64,000 nucleotides of DNA, taken from positions 4,257,250 through 4,321,249 of the forward strand of contig JAJEKV010000083.1 in the NCBI GenBank assembly GCA_021234155.1. Reading direction: 5' to 3'. The stretch comes from Isoetes taiwanensis (taxonomy: Eukaryota > Streptophyta > Lycopodiopsida > Isoetales > Isoetaceae). Below, piece after piece: positions 25,332-37,095 of the stretch (within the stretch, counting starts at the first letter, position 1; each line of letters opens with the position of its first letter). The position numbers and the translations under genes were made by a program. The notes under the pieces were generated by a model. It worked only from the letters and a program-made list of their open reading frames with translations. It did not search any database and was not told the DNA's origin.

Positions 25332-25963
25332 CTTTTTGGCACGTTTCCCAAAATTATTATTAAAATTTTTATTTACTTAATATTATATTTCCAAAAAAAA
25401 TGTTTTTATATTCACAACCCCAAAAATGGGACTAGTACATGGATAAGTCACAAAATTTTTTTACAACAGAGAAAGACGGTTGTGTCATCACCTAAATTCC
25501 CCTCGGATCCTTCGTGCCAGCTGAAGGTCCTTGGGCATAATAGTGACCCTCTTCGCGTGTATGGCGCAAAGGTTAGCGTCGCTCAAAAGTTCAATAAGAT
25601 ACGCCTACCAGGCTTCACATAAGGCAAAGGATCATAAAGCTTGAAACCTTAGGTCGGTCTTGAAGTCCCCGAAATCTCCCATACAAAGCGCTTTGGAAGG
25701 GAAGCCGGCCGGATCAATGGCTCGATAGTCTTCGATACTTTACGTATCTCCCGGTGCTACCGCGTCTCCAGCCAAAACCTCGGGGTTTCGCGGCTTAAGG
25801 GTCGCCTTTGCGGCGGAATGGACTTGCCGCTGTGTTAGGATGCCTTGTCCGCTCAACGATGTGCTCCCCGCCTCGAGCCGATGTCTTCTTGGCGATTGTT
25901 GCATCCTGCCGCAGTCGGGTCTTATAGTGCACCCCACTCTTAATAGGCGGGACTTTGTTCTCT
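25332..25963. other. Gypsy internal spacer
   Basis: AT-rich next to the TATA box (25340-25440). Further right (25500-25940) it is GC-richer with short minus-strand frames that may be the 3' end of the upstream ORF in other registers. No recognised function. Confidence 0.35.
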
Positions 25964-26792
25964 TTAGTCTCCGATTACCTTGCCCGCCGCTGCACTGCTG
26001 TTTGCCGATCGGTTAACGTCGACAGGGTTTTCCTGGGGATTAACATTCTGGACAACACCTAGGTCCTGCTGGTGATCTTGCTGGCCCCCCTCTTGATTCT
26101 CGCTCTGCTGGCTATGAAGGTCCTCCCCTTCCTCTTGGAGCCGCTCTCTCTCTTCATCCACGGCCTCCTTGTCCAGGCACGCATTTGTATCGCCGAGGCA
26201 ATCTCGATTAGTGGTACAAATGCTCGTCAGTGCAGCCAGATGTCCTCCCCGCACAGATTCAATGTGGCCTTGACTAAACCTTGGCGGGACATTCTCAAAG
26301 ATAAAGCTGTTAAGGTCTTCATTCCAAGAGAAGGTAGGAAGATTAAAGTATTCCCAGTACGTAAGTATACGACCTTTCCCCAAGTAATAAAAACGTTCCA
26401 TTCTTATGTCTGGTGGAGCACTGGCTATCTGGTGTAAGTCTTCCACTCTCGCAAGATGCATGATCCTTCCGGGCTTCATTCCGACTAAGCTCTGCAGTGG
26501 TCGCCATCCTGGTCCCGGCGAGGGATAAAACTTAACCACAGCCCATGCATGGTCCGGCCGCTTCTCCGCGAGAGTGTAATCCCCGACCGCTTCATTCAAC
26601 TTGAGGAGGAAGCGCTCGTTGAAGTGGAAGATAGGGTAGGGGACTCGTCGGCCCTCGACAAAGTGCTTGACAAAAAGGTTAAGAATGGTATCTATCATAG
26701 GGTCTTCCTCAGCAAGATGCTCGACTAAGGCAACAAACAACTGATATACATTCAGTTTCTTGGATCTCTTGGTCAGCTTTGAAGCGCGGCAT
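25964..26792 (-). pseudogene. Extra reading frame behind the gypsy 5' LTR (ORF0)
   Basis: A long minus-strand frame upstream of the pre-gag unit. The likely start is the ATG at about 26792 (MPRFKADQEIQE), shifting frame near 26750 into QLFVALVEHLAEEDPMID. The first two-thirds look globular (FVEGRRVPYPIFHFNERFLL, WAVVKFYPSPGPGWRPL). The last third is acidic and Gln-rich (LHSQQSENQEGGQQDHQQDL) and probably disordered. No known domain. Its leader (26825-26848) matches 22 of 24 bases of the leader of the pre-gag unit (25267-25290), which suggests a duplicated 5' module. Confidence 0.5.
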
Positions 26793-27488
26793 GTCGTACT
26801 TGGTAGGGAACAACAGGGGAAAAAGGAAAAAGGAGGCGCTCAAGCAAGGCGGGACGGCGCTAAGGGTGGTCGAGGGCACCAGGGTTTAGGCCAAGTGCAA
26901 GGGAGGCGTGGAGGTCGGCTATGGCGGATTTGGAGCTTAAGTCCGGCGGCTATGGCGGAAAAGGGTGCTCAGAGAAAGCACACGCCCAAAAATATAGTTC
27001 AAAATTCAAATTTCAACTTTTAACTTTTTATAAAAATTTTCAAAAAAATATTAATTTTTTTTACAAAATTTTTAAACAAAGCGCCAGATAAATATACGCT
27101 GACCAAGTATCAGGGGCGGACGCGTGTTTATCTGGCGTTTTATTTTCAAAAAGAAACACCCTCGGATACCTCGGCCCTTTTTTGTTTTTCGGCAGACTGT
27201 TGTTGCCCTTTTGCCTCGGGAGCCGCCCCCTAGGGTATTTGAGAGGTACCCGATCCATTGGAGCCGTTTTTAGCCTTCATCCGAAGCTACCTACAAAAGT
27301 TATGGCTCCTCGAAACTTGGGTCCTCCAGGCGCCTAGACTTCCTTAGAATTTACAAATTACCTTAACCTAGCACTAAATCAAACATGAAAGACTTAAACA
27401 ATCACTCTTGCTTAATTCTCTCTCCTAACTACCCGAACTAGCGAGTTAGGGTTTGGTCATGCTATGATTTCGAAATAACCGAAATCAC
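26793..27488. other. Gypsy leader region
   Basis: Between the primer site and ORF0. An AT-rich patch (about 27000-27070) contains TATAAAAAG on the minus strand. No convincing frame; 27061-27258 has no recognisable product. Confidence 0.4.
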
Positions 27489-27500
27489 GGCTCGATACCA
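27489..27500 (-). promoter_or_regulatory. Gypsy primer-binding site
   Basis: The minus strand reads TGGTATCGAGCC three bases after the LTR end. It resembles the iMet-tRNA complement (TGGTATC then GAGC). Its position fixes the 5' LTR boundary at 27504. Confidence 0.75.
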
Positions 27501-27503
27501 TCA

Positions 27504-27742
27504 TGGACGCCTCCCACGAACATATCGACCCTCTACCGTATACATACGGGGACTTTCCCCTCCCATGGCAACCAACTTGCCATAAGCAGGGCCCTCCGTC
27601 TAACTCGGGCCGTCTATAATAAGACGCTCAAGTGAAGGACACAGAGGGGTCATTCGGCCCACGCCTTCAATGGGCGCCTACGTCGCGGAAGCGTGAATAC
27701 AAGGGTTAGCACACAGCATAAATTATATATAAATAACCACCA
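27504..27742 (-). repeat. Gypsy 5' LTR, first part
   Basis: Matches 10732-10978 of the 3' LTR and is interrupted after AACCACCA by TIR-1. The LTR resumes at 39215. Confidence 0.92.
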
Positions 27743-27833
27743 AAGCAGAGTTTCATTAAAGTTGGAATTCTGAAGACAAGTTGGAATAATTTTTATATAG
27801 TATACCTTGGAGGGTTATGTATACCTCAATACT

Positions 27834-28070
27834 TATAGTATGGTTATGTGTATTACAAAAGGTTATGTATACCTGTTGCATACTAGTATACCTCAATATA
27901 TATAGTATGGTTATGTGTATTACAAAAGGTTATGTATACCTGATAACAATAAGATTACAATAAGATAACAATAAGAGTACAACCAGATTACAATAAGATA
28001 ACAAGTACTATTATTTTACTATTACTTATATTACGGTTATGTGTATTACAAAAGGTTATGTGTACCTGTT
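27834..28070. repeat. Dispersed 42-bp repeat, three copies
   Basis: Copies at 27834-27875, 27901-27942 and 28028-28068 contain GGTTATGTGTATTACAAAAG. AACAATAAGATTAC-type short repeats fill the gaps. Confidence 0.8.
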
Positions 28071-28422
28071 GTATACTAACACAACCAGATTACAATAAGA
28101 TAACAAGTAATATTATTCTTCTACTATTACTCTGAATGATCAGAACTAGCAGAAGGCGCTCCAGAGATCCTTTCGATCATGAACATTTGATACTCCCTAT
28201 TCCACAGGAGATGGATGATAACATCGACGGGATCGATAATAATGGCGAGGATTGAGAGCAAATATTGGTGAGCCAGGTCTTCAAGCGGTATATCTCGCCA
28301 GCAAGACCGCTTTGAAGTCCTCATGATTCATCTTGCAAGTGATAGAATCACGTTCAAGACCGAATCACGTCATAGCTAGATTCGAGGCCAATGTTGCCGC
28401 ACTTTCGGCAATTTGATGTATA

Positions 28423-28500
28423 TTTATACCCACCAAAATTATTGATGGTATATACCCACCAAAATTATTGATGGTATATACTCACCAAAATTATTGATAG
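28423..28500. repeat. 26-bp tandem repeat, three units
   Basis: Each unit carries CACCAAAATTATTGATGG with one or two changes. It lies upstream of the small gene pair. Confidence 0.85.
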
Positions 28501-28564
28501 TATATACATAGAAATTATTGGATCATATACATGTATGGTACTTTCGTATAAAGGCAATGAACAC

Positions 28565-28870
28565 CAATAATTCACATCAATAATCTTACTTCACTATAAA
28601 GCAGCTCCATCCGGTGGTAGAGCTCATTCATCTCCCATGGCTTCCTTGCCCGATCGTCCGTGAGAACATCCGATCCTTCAGGTGCTACCTTAGCTATAAT
28701 GATGCGTGTGAATGCTACGAAATGGTATCAAACTTGATCCATGGTCTGCGGTCAAAAGCAGATGGTCTGCCCGCGAGTGCTTGCAAGAAGCTCACTGTGT
28801 GTTAAGGTCCACCTTTATTGGCTTCCCCGATCGAGGAGATCTATGAGTCGAATAGCATCACGTGCTTTGA
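28565..28870 (+). pseudogene. Small duplicated gene, copy 1 (broken)
   Basis: It shares with copy 2 an upstream block of about 45 bp (CAATAATTCACATCAATAAT, then TTCACTATAAA, a TATA box at 28594-28600) and the start context CTCCCATGG. The ATG at 28638 meets a stop after eight codons. Beyond it, another frame gives SFRCYLSYNDACECYEM and a third gives VHLYWLP, which line up with IKCSMSHSDLVGCLDR and IHLIWLP of copy 2. So this is a frameshifted paralogue. Product unknown. Confidence 0.6.
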
Positions 28871-29215
28871 TATTGATGATGAGTGAATCAGATCCGCTAA
28901 GGATATAATAATGACATGAGTACCTAACTATGCAAGCCGCCTTTAATTTCAATCACACCTATATTAGTCAAGCGAATGACGAAAGTGAATCATCGATGAT
29001 ATGTATACCTGTTAAGGATATAATAATATAAGCACTTATGATTTGTGTATCCGTTAAGGATATATATAATATAAGCATAGTGAATATTAGTTGATGTATA
29101 GAATCGAAAGTACATGATAGAATCGTACTGCAATGCGAAGTACATGATACTTGTATACGCATTCTGAAAGTACATGATACTTGTATACTCAATGATGGCG
29201 CTTCTGATCCACCCC
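28871..29215. other. AT-rich spacer with short repeats
   Basis: Contains GTTAAGGATATA (about 29010 and 29054) and AAGTACATGATACTTGTATAC (about 29138 and 29168) repeated twice each. No gene seen. Confidence 0.4.
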
Positions 29216-29488
29216 AATAATTCACATCAATAATTTTACTTCACTATAAAAACAGCTCCATTCGGGGCTAGAGGTCATTCGTCTCCCATGGATTATTTTC
29301 CTTCTTCTATTCACCACATCGAGGCGATCAAGTGCTCAATGAGCCACTCTGATCTTGTTGGTTGCCTAGATAGGCATCTTCTTCTTGATCCCTACACCGA
29401 AGAAAAGCTTTGGTTGGAGATTCATTGCCCTGCGTCAATTAGTGTTATGATCCATCTGATATGGCTTCCCGGCGAAGATGAGCTATGA
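29216..29488 (+). CDS. Small duplicated gene, copy 2 (66 aa, unknown)
   Basis: The ATG at 29288 opens a 66-codon frame to a stop at 29488. A TATA box (29244-29250) lies about 40 bp upstream in a block shared with copy 1. The product is Cys/His-containing (MDYFPSSIHHIEAIKCSMSH) and ends IHLIWLPGEDEL. No family recognised. The intact frame alongside a broken paralogue, with the shared promoter, makes it more than a chance frame. It could also be one exon of a longer gene. Confidence 0.45.
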
Positions 29489-29786
29489 GATATCGGGGAT
29501 CACTACTACAGATCCTGAAGATGATTGAATCAATTGCTCAACATATAAGCACTTCGACCATCTTATCTATGAATCATGTATGCATTTATATATTAAAGAT
29601 GTAAGCGCTATATATGATCACAAATATAGTAATGTTATGTATTAAGATGAAAGATATGTATTACAAGTACAAGATCTCATGTATTAAGATGAACAATGTG
29701 CTATGTCTTTCCACATGTCTACAATATATTTGAATTTGACTTTTTTTACCTCTTGCCATTGGCATCCCAAGCATAATGAATGGCAT

Positions 29787-32513
29787 CTAAATTTTCGTAC
29801 CTTGAAGGATCGGAAGGATTAGGCCGCAACGCTTAGTCAAGCAGTCTTTGTAGTCCCCTCCAGTAGGCTTCCACCACGATACAAAAATATGTCCAAAATA
29901 TGTAGATTCTGGATCAAGAACAGCATTCTCCTCTGCATATCCTAACCAAGTGGCAGTGTTATCATCTCCAGGTCCCACTAGAACAAACATACCCTTTGTC
30001 ACATGCGTGAGGATCAAACTCTTCAAGAGGCAACACCGGGGCGGCCATCGGACGGGCACAATAAGATGGTAAAGGTCGTATGACCAATGCAGATACGTCG
30101 ACCTCTGGAACAAATGCTGTTTGTTCTAGAGGAACTTGTCTTGTTTGTGGCCAAAATGCATCATTTTGAGGACGTCCTGGAGCAACATCCTCCAAAGAGA
30201 TAAGAAGCTGGCTCCAATACTCAACACTTGCCGTGTATTGCCTTGCAAACAAGCTAGTTTCTTGATTCTTACATATGTCCTTCCATAGGGAGATGTATTT
30301 GTTGATGCTATCCTTCAACCCTGGAAGATCTTTCAATGTTGGTCTAGGAGGAATATTTTGTGGCACACCACTTGGTATCATTGGCTGACCATGTTCATCC
30401 TCTTTCCACATTCTAACTCCTCGGAGAATCTGTGAAGCCACTCTTTATGTGTAGGACGCATTTTGTATTGCATAACAGGCCAATCTCCCGCCATCTTAAA
30501 TTTGAAGAGCAATGGTTCAAGATGCCCAACCCGAGTTGGCCCTTATCGGGGATGAATCCCTTCACAAAATCCTTCCAATTTGGAACTTCATCAATAAAGT
30601 ATGGAATTGGGGATTTTGCATTGCATTTGCTAAACAAGTAAAGTAGCTCGGTAGTGTCAAAGCATCCGACCCGAACTCATCAAGGTTGAAAAATTTCCAA
30701 ATAAAGCATCAATATCATCATGGGTGTGGCCGACCATCATAAAGCCCACTTGGATCTCATCAAAGACCTTAAGCCAAGTCAAATAAGATAAGTATGAAAA
30801 GACATACCTATTTTGTTTTGCCTCTTTGCATTATCAAGTTGCAAATAGAGATTTCGGGAAGAGGGTTGAACACCTCAGGATTCGTTGTAGTTGAAGTATT
30901 TGGCAATACTTCTCCCAGGGAAGCAAGTTTGTTCTTCAAAGGATTGATGTCCTTGGATTGCTTGCATCCATTTGCAATCTGCGAGGCTTACTTCCACATA
31001 AGTCACCTATCTTGTCCTCTTGCACCAATTCCAAGTTATGCAATATTCTAGAAAGTGAACCAATGTGGAAGTTTGAATCATCTTTCCATAAATCAAGTGA
31101 AAAATGACCATAGGCACGACCACCATGCCCATGAGTCAAAGCTCTGTCAAAGCGCTCTTCAAGCGATCACCTCTCCATCTGATTTTGCTAGATGATGACT
31201 TCTAGGCACTAAAGTCTTAACCCGATCCATCTTATCATGTATTATACATAGATGATTTTCAGAGACCATTTGTGACAATGCTCTCCAATGCCAATATTGA
31301 CTTACGCAAGGCTCTCTAGCATATGAGCCCGACGTTGAATTGCAAGATTTCGTCTCTCTCTTGTATCTTTTGTTTTTTCCAGCTTTTGCTTAATTACCAC
31401 GCAGATGTTGCATTTAGAGAAGGCTGTATTTTTTGCAATGCTAACATCTGGAAATTCCCTTTTCCATATACTATAAAAAGAGTTCAAGGCTACAGTTGTT
31501 CCTGTAAGCTCTTCAACGACTGCTCCAACTTCTTTATGTATAAGCTTCTTATTAAGAATGGAAGGAAGCTTGCGTACATTTTCTCTTACATCATCTCTAC
31601 CTCTTTTGCTCCTATGGGGAATACTTTCAGCATTCTCCTGAATGAATCTGTCTAGCACACATTCGGTGGCCAGTGTAGTGGATCTGGGCTTCTTAGAGCC
31701 AGTATTACCATGTTCAGCTACCTTTGCACCTGCTTCAAATCTGTTTCTCCAATTGTAAAATGTTGACTGACTGATACCTAAAGCCATGCGCCACCCAGCC
31801 AGACAGAATTCCATCCCCTTGAGCACTATCCTGTCCTCTCCTTCTCCTGTGTAAGTCACACTCAGCACGTCAAAAAAATACGTAACCCTTGCATTGTATG
31901 GTTGAGATAAAAATTCTTTTCTTAATTCACATACTTGATGCTTGGTAAGTTTCTTGTTGCAAGTATTTTTGCAGCAGCTTGTCTTCATGAACTTATTGAT
32001 TGAAGTTGTGGAGCATAGCCTTTCCTCTTTGCTCTTTCCCTTGGGTTGTCTTGGAATCCTATGTGTGTAAGTATACTTCCTTTTTCGTTTGAATTGAGCC
32101 TGAATGTTGTCCTCAAAAGATTCTATTTCCATATCCTCATTTTCTTTAGCTTCTCGAGCTTGCAGATGTTGTGAGACAGTCCTTCCATCCTGCAGCATCA
32201 CATCGCTATTTTCCCATTGTACAAGGTAATTTTCTGCTGGCCTTTCTGCACAAGCATGACATTTGAGATCCTCTGTAATTAGTGCAGGAAGGATCTTTCC
32301 CACACAGAGCCCCACCTTTGAGTCTCCTAAAAATTCATCGTCAACAGCATCCTGGGGATCACTGAAGACAATTATGGCCTCTGCATATTTACTTCGGTCA
32401 CATGCATGAAGAATGTGGCAATGCTTATCCAAGAGATCAGTTCTTGAGAAACTAGGTGGTGGTTCATCATCATCTGATGCTATCCTACGAGGAAAACGTG
32501 TACCTAGATCCAA
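29787..32513 (-). pseudogene. TIR-1 transposase, DUF7869-like (decayed)
   Basis: A 403-codon frame (31302-32513) begins the recognisable part. It has a Cys-rich region (KCHACAERP), a basic stretch, a helix-turn-helix-like GISQSTFYNWRNRFEAG, and then SKCNICVVIKQKLEKTKDTR, the linker typical of DUF7869 proteins. The catalytic RNase H-like part follows in other frames: IHDKMDRVKT (31225-31242), LTHGHGGRAYGHFSLDLW, DDSNFHIGS, and VGHTHDDIDALFGNF (30690-30734). The C-terminal part (30637 to 29787) starts VPNWKDFVKGFIPDKG. Acidic residues in DKMD, DDSN and HDDID are the likely metal ligands; that is inference. Several frameshifts or unspliced introns break it. It would cut and join the transposon ends. 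Confidence 0.75.
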
Positions 32514-33250
32514 TCAGTAGGATCAATTTCTTCATGCGCATCGACACCGCCTCTCTTTCTACATTCGAGGTCGGTGATGGAGTAATAAATCAATGGCATG
32601 ATATCTTATATCCTACGCCGAGGCCATTCGATAAACGTGCCCACGTACCTCTTCAATGTTGTCGAGCCATCATCACGGAATCGGAAGGATGTGGCTAGGC
32701 ACCACGACCTCGGTAACTTGCCTTTGCTACGTTGAGTGCGTCAACATTCTTCCCATGGATGCAAGTTCTATTCACCCGGACACCCTTACCAACCACGGTA
32801 TTATGCGACAAGGTTTACCATATTCTCGTGTCGCTTCTTTGCTTGAAGGAGCGGGCGATCGATTGCGAAGTCCGATGATGTTGTGGAGGGACTACTAGGC
32901 AAGTTCGGGGTTTCAGACGACGTTCCCGATGAGTAAGTTGGGGCTCCTTCACGATTTCACTTGATTTGAGGCCATTCGATAAATGTCCCCACCTGGCCCA
33001 AGAATGTTATCTCGCTCCCTCACACGAATGGGAAGCACATGGGTGGGCACTATGGCTTCGGTGACCTCCACGACCACATTGCACCATGGAATGTTCTGCC
33101 CGCCGCGGATGGCCTCTATGCAATTCATGTCCCCTGGCAACTACCACATCCCCATCGACAAGGTTACGCAGGGGCCTTTTCCTGTAAGAATCAATACACA
33201 TATATATGTACTTGTTAAGGACATGCAACCCTCGATGACATATACTTAGT
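32456..33250 (+). pseudogene. Duplicated coding-like module, product unknown
   Basis: Two diverged copies (about 32623-32860 and 32967-33170) both start GAGGCCATTCGATAAA and encode HSINVPT... and HSINVPTWPKNVI, followed by Gly/His-rich matter (GGHYGFGDLHDHIAPWNV in copy 2). Upstream of copy 1 the frame reads YEENVYLDPISRINFFMRID, ending near QWHDILYPTP. Stops break copy 1. The first frame overlaps the opposite-strand transposase start. Identity unknown; these may be exons of a gene transcribed away from the transposase. Confidence 0.35.
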
Positions 33251-33293
33251 AAAAATAGCGCGAAAATGTGAATGATATTATACGTCATGAGAC

Positions 33294-33533
33294 AAATGGC
33301 GCAAAATTGCTCCATTTAAATGAGCAGATCAGCCATTTACCTTTTAAATGGCGCGGTTGCGCCATTTATTTAGTCAATGGAAACCACTTCGTTTTAAATG
33401 GAGGCATTGCGCCATTTTCCTTTAAATGGGCGGCGCCATTTTCGATTAATCCAAAATGCATAAGCGCCCATTTAAAGGAAAATGGCGCAGCTGCTCCATT
33501 TAAACGAAAGTGGCCCATTGACAGGTAAATGGC
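33294..33533. repeat. Palindrome array A (ATGGCGC...GCGCCAT)
   Basis: Several inverted-repeat units such as AAATGGCGCGGTTGCGCCATTT (33343-33364) and AAATGGGCGGCGCCATTTTC, in both orientations, separated by AT-rich spacers. They can form hairpins or cruciforms. Confidence 0.75.
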
Positions 33534-33794
33534 ATCTTTAATCTAAATGCTATATCTAATAGCTAGAGTTATGGATTCCTATTACTACAAGATTCAGCAA
33601 GACATCAATTGTTGAGAACTTGTCTACTGAACAAGATAGAGAAGATCTACCCTTAAACATATTAAAACATTTGACATCCTACGTCCTACATTTAACATAT
33701 TAAAACATTTAACATACTAGAACTGAATAGCCTCTAACCTGGAGGTCATTGACGATTCCGGATCTGCCATATCAGAGAATGCGCCTAAAGAATT

Positions 33795-33898
33795 TGGACA
33801 AGCGCCTGAATAATCTGGACAAGTCTGGACAAGCGCCTGAAGAATCTGGACAAGCGCCTGAATAATCTGGACAAGTCTGGACAAGCGCCTGAAGAATC
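33795..33898. repeat. 52-bp tandem repeat, two units
   Basis: Units 33795-33846 and 33847-33898 are nearly identical and built from a subrepeat TGGACAAGCGCCTGAA. It continues in decayed form to about 33910. Confidence 0.85.
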
Positions 33899-34490
33899 GG
33901 ACAAGCGCACGGAAAATGAAGACGAAGCCACTAGAATGAAGCCAAGCGCTGAAGAATGAAGCCGAAATTCAAAAGAAAGGCAAGCCAGGCCAAGCGGGCT
34001 CACGCTATCGACCGAACCAACGCCTAAGACGGAATAGGCGCCGGAGAAGCTTCATTTTCGACCAAGAGATCTAAAGGCGCAAATACCTACTGAATATTGA
34101 AACGAGGGACGAGGTGCATAAAATCGCAACCTACGGAGTCGGCGATAAGCCCTTCTAATGACCATGTCTGCCTCCTGACAGCAGACAGCGAAAGGCGCCC
34201 ATTATGAAGTGGACAGGCGGGCAAATTTAAAGTTCAAAATACGGGCGGGCAAATTCAAATTTCAAATTTGAGCCGGGCAAAGGGCGGGACAAGGGCGTAT
34301 GGACCTAATGACTCAAACTAAAATTTATAATGAATCCAGGGAGAGATCTGATCTGGCGGGGAAAATTCAAATTTTTTAAAATTTGGAGAGACGGACGGGC
34401 GGGCGGGAAAATTCAAAATTTTCAAAATTTCGAGAGCGGACGGTAGCAAGAAATTTGAAGAAGGCAATTGAGGCGGGTAAAATGGCGCCC

Positions 34491-34545
34491 ACTTTTCTTT
34501 TCTTTCCCCCGGCTTTTCTTTTCTTTTCTTTTCTTTTCTTTCCGT
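34491..34545. repeat. (TTTTC)n microsatellite
   Basis: TTTTC repeats interrupted once by CCCCCGG. CT-rich tracts follow at 34630-34665 and may mark the 5' end of the next gene. Confidence 0.85.
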
Positions 34546-34829
34546 CCAATTTTCATTTTCAATTTCATTGTTCTTTTCTCCCGCATCCGCCTTAGCCTTC
34601 GCTGCGCCTAAGCCCTAAGCGCCTTAGCACACTCTCTCTCTCTATTCAAACATTTTCTCTCTCTAAGCGCTGTTGATCAGGGCCTTCGGAAAAAAAAAAA
34701 GTGGAGTAGGATTTATCACGGTCTGTACTTTTATCGTTTATACAATGGCGCAATCTTGATCAAAATCCGGGGCGGGGCTTCGGGTTAGTATCTGTTGTTT
34801 CTATTCTTATCGATTTGTTAGTGTCTTAG

Positions 34830-35299
34830 GTAAGCTGTAATGGCCCAGACGGCGCCATTTCCTAGGAGAGGGTGGGCTTGTAGCGACCTTTCCTCCTATA
34901 GTTTATGAAATGGCCTTGCTCACGCCATTTCCATAATGTCTTAATTTTCTTGTAGAAGCGGACCCATAGAAGAGTAAATGGCGCATCTGCGCCATTTGCT
35001 TTTAGAAGGGATCCATAATAGACTAAATGGCGGAAGTTATTTGCTCTACTATATAAAGTTAAATGGCGCTAGGTAAGCCATTTAAGTCTAAATGGCGGCG
35101 AAGGTGCCATTTAGTGTAAATAAGCGCACCTGCGACATTTAACTTTTATATAGTAGAACAAATAGCACTGCCATTTAGACTAAATGGCGCAGGTGCGCCA
35201 TTTAGTCTAAATGGCGCAGGTGCGCCATTTAGTCTAAATGCCGTTCGCTGTTTTAACTTTCTAGCACATGCCATTTCTCTCACCATGCTTACCTCGCAG
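34830..35299 (+). other. Intron 1 carrying palindrome array B
   Basis: Donor CTTAG/GTAAGC and acceptor TACCTCGCAG are close to consensus. Nearly the whole intron is palindrome units with AAATGGCGCAGGTGCGCCAT cores (for example around 35184-35232). A longer inverted pair, CTACTATATAAAGTTAAATG / its inverse, spans about 35046-35135. Confidence 0.6.
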
Positions 35300-36889
35300 C
35301 GGCTAGTGCGCCGAAGAAATGGAACGTGGTGACTTCGAGGACCATACTCCTCACTGGAAGGTCTTGGTGTATGGAGATTGTTAGAGCCATACCCTTGACT
35401 GAAGGCGTAGACCCAACGAAGGGAGACAAGAGGCGAGAACTTTGCCTCCTTGTCAAATCAGGTAGAGGTGAAGAAGGAGCCTCATCCGTGGCCCAGATGG
35501 GCATCATTGTCAACATGAGGGAAACCAAGAAACAAGGAAGACTTGACTTTCTTGGTTGCACAGTGGAGGATCCGGTCACTGGCAGCATTGATCTCTATTG
35601 CATGGATTGGAAGTGCTACGAGCCTGCAATGATGGAATCCAGCATAAAGGACCAAGCGCTGTCGGCCAAGAAGAAAGGTTGGCCGCTGCCATCTTATGAG
35701 TCCAGAGAGCAAGCAGACATCCAAGGCACGATAGAGATCCTCAAAGGATTCGGTATTCTGCGAGCGGCAATGGACATGTCCAAAAACTCCGTGTCCTACA
35801 TTGTAAGAGCAAAGATCTCAGGCAACATGCCAGCAATAATGGATAGCAGATGGCTGCTGGGAGAGATGCAAAGAAAAGGTGGAAAAGGTAAACCAGCCAC
35901 CAGAGTTTGCAAAGTATCAAAAACAGTCGGAGGTGATGAATTACAAAGGGATACAGAACAAGAAGGAGGACGAGAAGATGAAAGGAGAGATGAGGGTCGA
36001 TGATCATCCCGGGACGAGAAGAGGGATGAGGCGATGCTCACAAACATGATTCTCCCGCGGAAGTCCAAGTCGAAGCCTCGCCGATGAGAAGCCTGCTGAT
36101 GAGAAGCCTGCTGATAGTGACCGCACTATTAGTGACAATAAGGAGGCTACAAAGCACATAAGAAATGTAGCATCAACAGCAGATAGCACTCCACCAAAGA
36201 GAAAGCGAGAAACAAAAGCACAGGTAAGGGCCAGGAAATTACAAAAAGATTGCGGATCTTGAAGTGCCCGGGAGGAACTAAAGATGGACCGCGGACGTAG
36301 AAGAAGAAATGGGCGAGGAAACACTACGTAAAATACAAAAGCACGGCCACATGTTCCCCCTTGGAGTCACATACACGGAAGAATATCTATCCTGGGATCT
36401 AGAAGAGGCCCCACCTAATATGACCGCCCGGTTATCAACCCCGAAAGCATGTTAGGAGGCTCACATAAATCATTTGCTGAGGATCCACACCCGGTATTCA
36501 CTCCAGCAGATGTGGTGCCCTTCGATCCGGATACAAAGGAGTTGCTGAGCTGGTCACAGGAATCTGATCTAATTCGGAGAAGATTTTATATTATCAATGG
36601 TAATCATTATCTTATTTCTGCCGCCGGCTCGTGTAATGCGATAGTTGGGGGACGAGGGATGCTAGAGTGAGCTCGGCAAGATCTATGCCAATAGAATATC
36701 GCGAGTTCTTTACGGAGAGATCAGTGACCTGGACCTTCTTCAGCTCAGTGTGGATGTGAATGATATAGTAGCAAAGACTGTCTTCAAGGAACCATATGTG
36801 GATCAGATCCACCATCTTCGCATAGCGATACGGGAATGCGGAAGACCAAAGACCCGGTAAAGGGCGATCAAGAAGTGGCGAAGTACAAG

Positions 36890-37095
36890 GTACGCTTACA
36901 TCTCCTTAGCCATACATTTATCGAAATGGCGCTGCGCTATTTCCCTCAAATGGCGCAGCTGCGCTATTTCCCTCAAATGGCGCAGCTGCGCCATTTGAGT
37001 TGAAATAGCGCAAACGCCATTTGAGGGAAATAGCGCAATGCGCTTTCATTTGAGTTGAAACAATTGAAATTCTAACATCGCCAGTTCTCTTGCAG
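36890..37095 (+). other. Intron 2 carrying palindrome array C
   Basis: Donor CAAG/GTACGC and acceptor TTCTCTTGCAG. Array C (36924-37059) has AAATGGCGCAGCTGCGCCAT and variants, where one arm often reads GCTATTT instead of GCCATTT. Confidence 0.65.
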
